Position numbers and translations under genes: made by a program. Of a DNA stretch of 7,474 nucleotides, positions 1 to 6,027 are shown one piece after another. The stretch's first letter is position 1. The number at the start of each line of letters is the position of its first letter. A model generated the notes under the pieces. The model searched no databases, was not told the origin of the DNA, and saw only the letters and a program-made list of their open reading frames with translations. Source of the stretch: Paramuribaculum sp. (lineage in GTDB: Bacteria; Bacteroidota; Bacteroidia; Bacteroidales; Muribaculaceae); assembly GCA_029062075.1 (NCBI GenBank), contig JAIDQW010000168.1, positions 1 through 7,474 on the forward strand, given 5' to 3'.

Positions 1-388
1 CATCTGCACAATATTTCATAGTGCTGAGAAATTCAGACGCTTTTTTCATTTCACCACCGGGTGTGACTGCCATAGCACCGTTGAGCACATTGCAACCATT
101 ATCAGCGTAAATCCTCACTTCAAAAGGATTAACTCCGGTAGTATCAAACACAACATAGGGCCGCTCGTCACCGACAACTCCCTGATTGTTTACATTGGAT
201 ACCGTCCATTCTCCGTAAAGTATATTATCAATAGCTGCAACTGTTTGTGTCGGATTTGCAACAACAACTTCACCGGTAGTCTTATTCACTGTGGGAGCCG
301 GTTTAGTTTTTATCATATCGAGCAGAGAGCATCCGGTTGTCGTGATGGCAAGTACAACTGTGGTTAAAATGATAGCCGTATGTTTCAT
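1..388 (-). CDS. META/HslJ-domain lipoprotein (partial, 3' end outside window)
   Basis: This reading frame starts at ATG 388 on the minus strand and stays open for 129 codons to the window edge, so the C-terminus is missing. The N-terminus (MKHTAIILTTVVLAITTTGC) is a type II signal peptide with a Thr-Thr-Gly-Cys lipobox, and Cys20 would be lipidated. After a Pro/Thr-rich linker (about 28-50), residues 59-127 read like a META (DUF306/HslJ) domain. This is based on GEW at 59-61, the hallmark GCN at 98-100, G104, and the closing STMKYC at 122-127. HslJ-type proteins are small envelope lipoproteins or outer-membrane-associated proteins linked to stress and novobiocin resistance in E. coli. In Bacteroidetes their role is mostly unknown. 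The start is supported by the signal peptide directly following it. The gene lies 64 bases downstream of nhaC on the same strand and could be read through from it. I am confident of the lipoprotein and fairly confident of the domain. Confidence 0.8.
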   Translation of the reverse strand, partial: MKHTAIILTTVVLAITTTGCSLLDMIKTKPAPTVNKTTGEVVVANPTQTVAAIDNILYGEWTVSNVNNQGVVGDERPYVVFDTTGVNPFEVRIYADNGCNVLNGAMAVTPGGEMKKASEFLSTMKYCAD

Positions 389-452
389 ATTAAGTTTGAA
401 TTTTTGTCGTGATATTATTATAATATTATAAGGTGTAAACAGCATAAAAAGT
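389..452 (-). other. AT-rich spacer with a 14-base perfect palindrome
   Basis: The gap between the nhaC stop and the lipoprotein start contains TTATAATATTATAA at 418-431, a perfect palindrome made only of A and T. I find no good TAnnTTTG box for the lipoprotein gene and no GC stem followed by a T run that would end nhaC transcription. Co-transcription with nhaC is therefore plausible. The palindrome may be a regulator site or simply reflect low complexity. Confidence 0.3.
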
Positions 453-1766
453 TCACGTTCGTGTCAGTGCTTTAGGATAGCGGAATATTATAGACAGTAT
501 GACATTAATGGTGAGAGCCCAAGGGTATATAAGATATTGCCAGGGGGCAGCCGGTGCTATTCCAGCGAGAGATGTGGCAAGCAACGTCTGTGCGCCGTAT
601 GGGATAAGGCATTGTGTGATGCATGAGCAAGTATCCAGCAATGAAGCAGTTTTTCTTGGGTCAAGCGAGAATGTATCCGAAATACCTCGGCTTATAGAGC
701 CTACAGTGATAATAGCAACTGTATTGTTAGCCGTGCAGATATTTACAGCAGAAGTAAGAAGTGCGATACAGGTCTGTGCGCCTCTCTTTCCGGTAGCTCT
801 GCGAGTGAGTGAATTGAGAAGAAAGTCGATGCCACCTGTTGCTTTTACAATCCCTAACATGCCGGCAGCAAGAAGAGTGATAATAATGAGTGAACCCATA
901 GAGTCGATTCCGGCACCCATGTAGCCAAGCATATCAATCAAGCTACTACCAGCGATAAGCCCTAATATGACGGTGACAATGAGTCCGGCGGTAAGAACTA
1001 TTGTTACGTTAATACCGAAGATTGCGAGCACAATAATGACAATGTATGGTATTATAAGCCAAGGCTGATCCACTGAGTTTACCGTTACTTCGCTAACTCC
1101 GGAAGGTATGAACATATATGCTATAAGTGTTACCGCAGCTGCCGGAACGGCAATCCAAAGGTTGGCTCTGAATTTATCACCGGCTTTGCACCTTTGAGTG
1201 CGTGTTGCGGCAATAGTTGTATCGGAGATAAAAGACAGATTATCGCCAAAGAAAGCTCCTCCGAGAACCGCAGCAACCACAAAGGGCACATTGCCTCCCG
1301 AAGCTCCGGCGAGCTCTGCCGCAAGTGGTGTGAGAGCAACAACAGTGCCGACCGAAGTGCCGATAGATATTGAAATGAAACATGCAGCAATGAATAAACC
1401 GGGGACGATATATTCAACGGGGAAAAATTTAAGAGTGACAGCTACCGTCGCATCCACTGCTCCGATATTCTTCGCGAGGGTGGCGAATGCGCCGGCAAGT
1501 ACAAATATCCATATCATGTAAAGAATATCTGTGTGACCGGCTGATTTGGAGAACACTTCAAGACGAGTTGTTAGTGAGTGACCTCTAAAACAAGCTATAG
1601 CCCAAATACAAGCAATAGCGAGCGCCACCGATATGGGAATTTTATAAAAATCACCGATTATAAGCGAAAGCACGAGATACAGCAGTAGAAAGACCACTAC
1701 CGGCGAAAGAGATATAAATCCTTTCAACGGACTTATGATTCGATTATAGCTCTCGGGTGACTCCAT
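453..1766 (-). CDS. nhaC: NhaC-family Na+/H+ antiporter
   Basis: The 437-residue inner-membrane protein has about 11-12 hydrophobic helices and matches the NhaC branch of the ion transporter superfamily, which exchanges cytoplasmic Na+ for external H+. The first half carries the family signature GDNLSFISDTT at residues 174-184, with acidic and hydroxyl residues typical of the ion site. The second half has TANNTVAII at 345-353 and SCITQCLIPYGAQ at 381-393, which fits the inverted-repeat design of the superfamily. The usual motif has Pro where Phe179 stands. The size fits the family (about 430-480). The ATG at 1766 is preferred because an in-frame TAA lies nine codons upstream and no other start occurs before the first helix. 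The gene is divergent from the MFS gene and upstream of the lipoprotein gene. The exact ion preference (Na+, Li+, or coupled organic ions such as malate/lactate) cannot be decided from sequence. Confidence 0.9.
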   Translation of the reverse strand: MESPESYNRIISPLKGFISLSPVVVFLLLYLVLSLIIGDFYKIPISVALAIACIWAIACFRGHSLTTRLEVFSKSAGHTDILYMIWIFVLAGAFATLAKNIGAVDATVAVTLKFFPVEYIVPGLFIAACFISISIGTSVGTVVALTPLAAELAGASGGNVPFVVAAVLGGAFFGDNLSFISDTTIAATRTQRCKAGDKFRANLWIAVPAAAVTLIAYMFIPSGVSEVTVNSVDQPWLIIPYIVIIVLAIFGINVTIVLTAGLIVTVILGLIAGSSLIDMLGYMGAGIDSMGSLIIITLLAAGMLGIVKATGGIDFLLNSLTRRATGKRGAQTCIALLTSAVNICTANNTVAIITVGSISRGISDTFSLDPRKTASLLDTCSCITQCLIPYGAQTLLATSLAGIAPAAPWQYLIYPWALTINVILSIIFRYPKALTRT

Positions 1767-1773
1767 AATAATG

Positions 1774-1805
1774 CAAAGTAATTAAAAATAATACATTCCG
1801 GCAAA
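1774..1805 (-). promoter_or_regulatory. Candidate Bacteroidetes promoter for nhaC
   Basis: Read on the minus strand, TTTG (1805-1802) is followed after 20 bases by TTACTTTG (1781-1774). This agrees with the Bacteroides -33 TTTG / -7 TAnnTTTG pattern and spacing, with one mismatch in the -7 box. The box ends only 7 bases before the nhaC ATG, so the transcript would have almost no leader. The match is by eye in an AT-rich gap, so a chance hit is possible. Confidence 0.45.
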
Positions 1806-1847
1806 TATTTGACTCCGGCTGATAATAAATAACTGAACTGCTCGAAC

Positions 1848-1866
1848 CTAATTCAAATGAATTTAG
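1848..1866. promoter_or_regulatory. Inverted repeat in divergent nhaC/MFS intergenic region
   Basis: The sequence CTAATTC-AAAT-GAATTTAG forms two arms of 7 and 8 bases around a 4-base centre, perfect except for one extra T in the right arm. It lies 28 bases before the MFS start codon and about 80 bases before the nhaC start. A symmetric site here could be an operator for one or both genes. No regulator gene is visible in the window, so this is inference from position and symmetry only. Confidence 0.3.
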
Positions 1867-1894
1867 TTATACTGTCAAACAAAAAATATTTATT

Positions 1895-3118
1895 ATGAAA
1901 GTGAATACCGGTAAGAGTCCTCTGGCGCTAAGTGTTCTTATTGCGATATTATCATTGTCGCTGGTAGTAAATTTGCCTGGACTGGCAGTGACGCCGATGC
2001 TTGGCACCCTGTCGAAGATATTCCCGGATACCACTCAGCTGGAGAAGCAATTGCTAACCATGCTTCCTAATCTTCTGATTATTCCGTGTCTTCTTCTTGC
2101 CGGTAAATTGTCGCTGTCACATCACAAAATAACAGTGATTACGGTTTCCCTTATCGTTTATTCTATGTGTGGAATAGCCTATCTGTTTGCAACATCAATG
2201 GTGCAACTGATTATAATAAGTTGTATGCTTGGTATCGGTGCCGGTATTTTGATACCGTTCAGTACAGGCTTGCTTGCAGATACATTTGCGGGTGCGGAGA
2301 GGATGAAGCAGATGGGTTATCAGAGTGCTATTTCAAATCTGACTCTTGTCGTAGCAACCTATGCCGTAGGATTGTTGAGTCATGGAAACTGGCATCTTCC
2401 ATTCATTGTTTATCTTATACCAATAATTCCCCTTGCTCTTACCCCATTATTGAAAAAGATCCCGGCATGTGACCTTTATGGAGAGTGTGGGATGCCTTCT
2501 TCATCAACGAGTGTTGAAAATGCCAGCGTGAGTAATGGTAAATTTATAGTTTCGAGGCTGGTAGCTACAATAGCGGTGTATTTCTTTGTGACATACTCCT
2601 CCATAGTTATATCATATTACTGCCCGTTCCTGATAGAGAAAGAGAGCTGGTCTGCCGACATAGCCGGAATCGTGACAGCGATTTTCTTTTTCTTTACATT
2701 TGTACCAGGGTTTGCTCTTAAGCCGATAATAAATGCGTTTGGTAAAAATACTTTGATATACGCTGTATTATCCTTGCTTGGCGGATTGGCAATGTTTGCT
2801 TTTGTGCGTCAAGAGTGGGCAATGTTTTTAGGGTCGGCACTGATGGGTTTCGGCTACGGTGTGTATCAGCCTATTATATATAACAAGGCTACCCTGACTG
2901 TAACATCTCCGAGAAAATCAACACTCGCCTTATCAATAGTTCTGGTTGCAAACTATACAGCAATAGCTCTAACACCGGTGATAATTGATGGTTTGAGGAG
3001 TGCTCTGGGAGGGGGCGGAATCATTGCTTTTGCATTCAAACTGAATTTTTTTCTGACGCTGGCGTTTGCTATTATAGTAGCACTTAAACGTAATAGTTTT
3101 GTTTTCAGACCAAACTGA
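1895..3118 (+). CDS. Major facilitator superfamily (MFS) transporter
   Basis: The 407-residue inner-membrane protein has 12 predicted helices (roughly 12-36, 53-72, 79-99, 102-123, 145-163, 167-185, 220-243, 256-279, 287-304, 308-329, 344-366, 376-397) in two six-helix halves. They are joined by a polar, Ser-rich loop at about 186-218. The helix 2-3 loop GKLSLSHHKI (70-79) is a degenerate MFS motif A. GIGAGILIPFSTGLLADTF (113-131) followed by GAER resembles the helix 4-5 region of drug:H+ antiporters. The GPxxGG antiporter motif C expected in helix 5 is absent. Export of a small molecule with H+ is therefore possible but not shown, and the substrate is unknown. The ATG at 1895 has an A/T-rich leader with no Shine-Dalgarno, as is normal in Bacteroidetes. 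I see no convincing TAnnTTTG box for it. The gene is divergent from nhaC and ends in a hairpin that includes its stop codon. Confidence 0.88.
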   Translation: MKVNTGKSPLALSVLIAILSLSLVVNLPGLAVTPMLGTLSKIFPDTTQLEKQLLTMLPNLLIIPCLLLAGKLSLSHHKITVITVSLIVYSMCGIAYLFATSMVQLIIISCMLGIGAGILIPFSTGLLADTFAGAERMKQMGYQSAISNLTLVVATYAVGLLSHGNWHLPFIVYLIPIIPLALTPLLKKIPACDLYGECGMPSSSTSVENASVSNGKFIVSRLVATIAVYFFVTYSSIVISYYCPFLIEKESWSADIAGIVTAIFFFFTFVPGFALKPIINAFGKNTLIYAVLSLLGGLAMFAFVRQEWAMFLGSALMGFGYGVYQPIIYNKATLTVTSPRKSTLALSIVLVANYTAIALTPVIIDGLRSALGGGGIIAFAFKLNFFLTLAFAIIVALKRNSFVFRPN

Positions 3119-3155
3119 TTTGGGTTGACAAATAGCAGTCAGTTTGATAATTTTT
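3111..3155 (+). terminator. Candidate terminator hairpin overlapping the MFS stop codon
   Basis: CAAACTGA at 3111-3118, which contains the MFS TGA stop, pairs perfectly over 8 bases with TCAGTTTG at 3139-3146. A nested 4-bp stem lies between them (TTTG 3119-3122 with CAAA 3129-3132). Downstream, ATAATTTTT ends in a T run at 3151-3155. Stem plus T run is the layout of a rho-independent terminator. The stem is only moderately GC-rich and has a 6-base bulge, so strength is uncertain. Confidence 0.42.
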
Positions 3156-3158
3156 GTT

Positions 3159-3175
3159 CGGACACGTCCGTTTTT
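3159..3175 (+). promoter_or_regulatory. GC-rich palindrome CGGACACGTCCG upstream of the porin promoter
   Basis: CGGAC (3159-3163) and GTCCG (3166-3170) form perfect inverted arms around AC, followed by five T. The element stands out from the AT-rich gap. It covers the place where a -33 box would be expected for the TATCTTTG at 3190, and no TTTG is present there. It could be a binding site for an activator or repressor of the porin operon, or a short second terminator for the MFS gene. The sequence does not distinguish the two. Confidence 0.35.
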
Positions 3176-3189
3176 CTCTCCTGAGTTGC

Positions 3190-3197
3190 TATCTTTG
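3190..3197 (+). promoter_or_regulatory. Bacteroidetes -7 promoter box TATCTTTG for the porin operon
   Basis: TATCTTTG matches the Bacteroidetes sigma -7 consensus TAnnTTTG at every fixed position, and the extended form TATCTTTGCAC is common in this phylum. No TTTG -33 box is found at the usual 19-21 base distance. The box ends 7 bases before ATG 3205, so transcription would begin within a few bases of the start codon. This supports ATG 3205, and not the upstream TTG 3154, as the porin start. Confidence 0.65.
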
Positions 3198-3204
3198 CAC
3201 TCAA

Positions 3205-5187
3205 ATGAAACGTTTCTTTATTCTATCAATAGCATCCGCACTTATGATGCTTGCAAATGTTTGCAAAGCAAAGTCACCGGAAATAGCTCACTCTTATGCC
3301 TGGAAGATGCTCCCGCCTTTGGGGCTGCATGAACCGGCAACGATTGATACTCTGCTATATAACTATTATATTCAGGCGGTGCCCAATGATGTGTCATTGG
3401 CTTGGGCGACAACCGGTAATCTTGGGGCGCAGGGAATGAATATGATTTACTTTGAACGTCCGGCAATGAGCGATTTCTTTTTTCACGACGCTCTTGCACA
3501 CTGGCTACCGGAGAAAGGTAATCATAAGTTTTATAATACCCGTATTCCTATGACACTTTTAAGTTATAATTTCGGTGGTGGCAGGGAAAATGCGCAGGAC
3601 AGACTAACCGGAGTTTTTTCGGGAAATGTAAACAAGCGGCTTCAGATAGGTGCAAATCTTGATTACCTTTATTCCAAAGGCAGTTACAGTAATCAGGCAG
3701 ATAAAAACCTTGCGTGGGGATTGTCTTCGTCATACATGGGCGACAGATATGAGTTGCAGATGTTTTTCAATCATTACAATCTGCTGAACAAGGAGAATGG
3801 CGGTATTACCGATGACTTATATATAACTGATCCGGAACAACTTCAGGGCGGATCTGCGTCAATAAATCCCAAAACCATACCCACAAGACTTTCGGCTGCT
3901 CACAGCAGGATCAGAGGTAAGGAGCTATACATAAATCAGAGATATAAGGTTGGCTATTGGCATATAACTCCGCCTAATGATTCTATTCCGAACGACACAA
4001 TTGAGCATAAGGAGTATATTCCGGTGTCAAGTTTCATCTGGACTCTTAATTATAATGCCGGCAGGCACATGTTTAAGAATACATCTGCGGAGGATGCAAG
4101 TGAATTCTGGGAAAACAGCTATCTGAGCAGAAATGGTTCAACTGATGTAACCACTTATTGGTCATTGAAAAATACAGTTGGCGTTTCACTTCTTGAAGGA
4201 TTTCATAAATATGCCAAATTTGGTTTGTCAGCATATATCACACATGAAATAAGACGCTATAACCAGACGGTTGATTCAATTCCTATTGGCGAGTGGCGTC
4301 CGGCTGGTTTGACTCCATATCCGTTTGATGTGAAGCTTGCCCCGAAAGCGACTGAGAATCTGATGTGGGTTGGCGGTCAGCTAACCAAACAAAAAGGATC
4401 ATTGCTCAGGTACGAGGCTACAGGCAGATTCGGAATTATCGGTCCTGTCGCAGGCGATCTGCTGTTGGATGGAAATGTATCCACTCGATTCAAATTTCTC
4501 GGTGACTCTGTAAATATTACTGCTTACGGAAGATTTTCTAATGAAGAGGTACCATATTTGATTAAGCAGTATGTTTCAAACCATTTTATATGGCAAAATG
4601 ATTTTGGCAAGACAAGGCGACTGAAGCTTGGCGGCGCATTGAATTTGGGCAAGACAATGACATATATAAATGCCGGTGTTGAGAATATTCAGAATCTCAT
4701 TTATTTTGGAGAGAATTGTATGCCAATGCAAAATGGTGGTTCGGTTCAGGTTGTGAGTGCATCTCTGAGCCAAAATTTCAAAGTAGGAATTCTTCACTGG
4801 AATAATAGGTTGAATTTTCAAACCAGCTCCAATGATGCAGTACTTCCTCTCCCCAAATTTTCTGTTTACTCAAATCTTTATATCTTATTCAAAGTAGCTA
4901 AAGTGCTTGATGTGCAGTTTGGTATAGATTGTGACTACTATTCAAAATATTATGCTCCCGGGTACCAACCGGCAACAACTACATTCTATAACCAGAGAGA
5001 GATAAAATGCGGTAATTATCCGTTTATGAACGCTTACGCTAATATGAAGTTGAGTAAAGCCAGATTTTATGTGATGTTCTCTCATGTAAATCAGGGGCTT
5101 ACCGGGAATAACTATTTTTCAATGCCTCATTATCCGATGAATCCCAGACGCTTCCAACTTGGAGTATCGGTAGATTTTGCAAACTGA
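3205..5187 (+). CDS. Putative outer-membrane porin (Bacteroidetes Porin_10/DUF4289-like)
   Basis: The 660-residue protein begins with a Sec signal peptide (MKRFFILSIASALMMLANVCKA, given here as positions 1-22), probably cut after Ala22. The mature part is rich in aromatic residues and in alternating polar/hydrophobic stretches ending in Asn, Gly or Tyr turns, as in an outer-membrane beta barrel. The blocks FYNTRIPMTLLSYNFGGG (109-126), NKRLQIGANLDYLYSKGSY (143-161) and NKENGGITDDLYITDPEQL (195-213) are ones I associate with the Bacteroidetes putative porin family PF14121. It has no TonB box or plug domain, so it is not a SusC-type receptor. The likely role is passive passage of solutes across the outer membrane, with unknown substrate. 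The frame is open upstream to a TTG at 3154, but that 17-residue extension would hide the signal peptide and the promoter. The next gene starts one base after its stop. Confidence 0.85.
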   Translation: MKRFFILSIASALMMLANVCKAKSPEIAHSYAWKMLPPLGLHEPATIDTLLYNYYIQAVPNDVSLAWATTGNLGAQGMNMIYFERPAMSDFFFHDALAHWLPEKGNHKFYNTRIPMTLLSYNFGGGRENAQDRLTGVFSGNVNKRLQIGANLDYLYSKGSYSNQADKNLAWGLSSSYMGDRYELQMFFNHYNLLNKENGGITDDLYITDPEQLQGGSASINPKTIPTRLSAAHSRIRGKELYINQRYKVGYWHITPPNDSIPNDTIEHKEYIPVSSFIWTLNYNAGRHMFKNTSAEDASEFWENSYLSRNGSTDVTTYWSLKNTVGVSLLEGFHKYAKFGLSAYITHEIRRYNQTVDSIPIGEWRPAGLTPYPFDVKLAPKATENLMWVGGQLTKQKGSLLRYEATGRFGIIGPVAGDLLLDGNVSTRFKFLGDSVNITAYGRFSNEEVPYLIKQYVSNHFIWQNDFGKTRRLKLGGALNLGKTMTYINAGVENIQNLIYFGENCMPMQNGGSVQVVSASLSQNFKVGILHWNNRLNFQTSSNDAVLPLPKFSVYSNLYILFKVAKVLDVQFGIDCDYYSKYYAPGYQPATTTFYNQREIKCGNYPFMNAYANMKLSKARFYVMFSHVNQGLTGNNYFSMPHYPMNPRRFQLGVSVDFAN

Positions 5188-5188
5188 T

Positions 5189-6016
5189 ATGCAACCTCTT
5201 TTTTTTAAAAAATCAACTGCTCAGTCCTCGGTTTTGATAGGACTGTTCTTCTTTGTGATAATTTTGATGGTTTTGCTGCGCACTTGCTCTATGTCCCGCT
5301 CCGGTTTAGCCGATAAAAAACCGAGCGGGGGAGATACAATAGATGTTGCAATTGAGTACGGTCCACTTTCACTTTATCGTTATGATGACACATTGGGTGG
5401 TTTTGCCTTTGATATGCTGAGGCATATTGAGAGGGAGGAGGGACTCAAGTTTAAGTTTCATCCTGTGATGACTTTGAACGAGGCACTTGAAGGTATAGAT
5501 AATGGTTACTATCGTATAGTTGTGACTGCCATGCCGGTAAGCGCTAATCTGAAAAGCCGCTACTCAACCACGCTGCCTGTTTTTCTTGACAGACAAGTTC
5601 TAGTGCAGAAACGTTCGGAAAACGACTCTGTATTCGTTAGATCCCAACTTGATTTGGCGGGCAAACAAGTTTATGTAATGTCCGGATCTCCGGTAGCAGA
5701 GCGTCTGCACAATCTTTCCTCCGAGATAGGGGATACCATCTATGTTTTGGAAGATCCGGTGTATGGAAATGAGCAGCTTTTTATTCTTGCTGCTACCGGA
5801 GAGATTCCACGTGCGGTTGTAACGGAACGTACGGCAAAAGCAATGTCCAGTGACTATCCTGATGTGGATATCTCAACTGCTGTGTCATTTACCCAGTTCC
5901 AAAGATGGCTGCTTGGAGTCAATGATTCTGTTTTACGTCAGCGCCTTGATACTATTATCGCAAATCAAAAAGAAAAGCCGTTCTATAAGAGTCTTGAAAA
6001 AAGATATTTCAATTGA
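5189..6016 (+). CDS. Membrane-anchored MltF-like/family 3 solute-binding protein
   Basis: The 275-residue protein has an N-terminal helix (about 14-30) that serves as an uncleaved anchor or signal sequence. It is followed by a periplasmic binding fold of the SBP_bac_3 type. The evidence is IDVAIEYGPLSLYRYDDTLG with GFAFDMLRHI (51-80), EALEGIDNGYYRIVVTAMPV (98-117), YSTTLPVFLDRQVLVQK (125-141), LAGKQVYVMSGSPVAERL (156-173) and a closing FYKSLEKRYF (265-274). The spacing and the second-lobe pattern resemble the N-terminal regulatory half of MltF lytic transglycosylases. The protein ends where the catalytic SLT domain would begin, so no transglycosylase activity is expected. The Thr-x-x-Arg ligand motif of amino-acid binders is replaced by SANLKSR, so the ligand is unknown. 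ATG 5189 is chosen because it lies one base after the porin stop (TGATATG). An in-frame TTG at 5177 would add only MQTD. Cys33 lacks a good lipobox. Confidence 0.8.
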   Translation: MQPLFFKKSTAQSSVLIGLFFFVIILMVLLRTCSMSRSGLADKKPSGGDTIDVAIEYGPLSLYRYDDTLGGFAFDMLRHIEREEGLKFKFHPVMTLNEALEGIDNGYYRIVVTAMPVSANLKSRYSTTLPVFLDRQVLVQKRSENDSVFVRSQLDLAGKQVYVMSGSPVAERLHNLSSEIGDTIYVLEDPVYGNEQLFILAATGEIPRAVVTERTAKAMSSDYPDVDISTAVSFTQFQRWLLGVNDSVLRQRLDTIIANQKEKPFYKSLEKRYFN

Positions 6017-6027
6017 AATCAGTTTTT
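5997..6027. terminator. Candidate bidirectional terminator across two convergent stop codons
   Basis: The perfect 14-base palindrome ATTTCAATTGAAAT (6006-6019) is framed by A6 at 5997-6002 and T5 at 6023-6027. The flanks can extend the stem after a 3x3 internal loop. Each strand therefore shows a hairpin followed by a T run. The element spans the TGA of the binding-protein gene (6014-6016) and the TGA of the hydrolase gene (6019-6021). The stem has few GC pairs, so it may be weak. Confidence 0.42.

Noticed and set aside
499..924. Open plus-strand frame of 141 codons
   Set aside because: It lies entirely antisense to nhaC. Its translation has no recognisable domain, while the opposite strand encodes a complete transporter with family motifs.
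1198..1521. Open plus-strand frame of 107 codons antisense to nhaC
   Set aside because: Low-complexity Ala/Thr/Pro translation is the expected shadow of a hydrophobic membrane-protein gene. It has no promoter or start context.
3154..3204. Upstream TTG start for the porin
   Set aside because: It would put 17 residues ahead of a clear signal peptide and place the TATCTTTG promoter box inside the coding sequence.
3205..5187. TonB-dependent receptor (SusC-like) reading of the porin
   Set aside because: There is no TonB box, plug domain or carboxypeptidase-like N-terminal domain. The length and sequence blocks fit the putative porin family instead.
5177..5188. TTG start for the binding protein overlapping the porin end
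   Set aside because: ATG 5189 directly after the porin stop is a better start and loses only four residues.
5284..5292. Lipoprotein cysteine (Cys33) in the binding protein
   Set aside because: The preceding residues LRT do not fit the lipobox, which needs Gly, Ala or Ser just before Cys. A membrane anchor is more likely.
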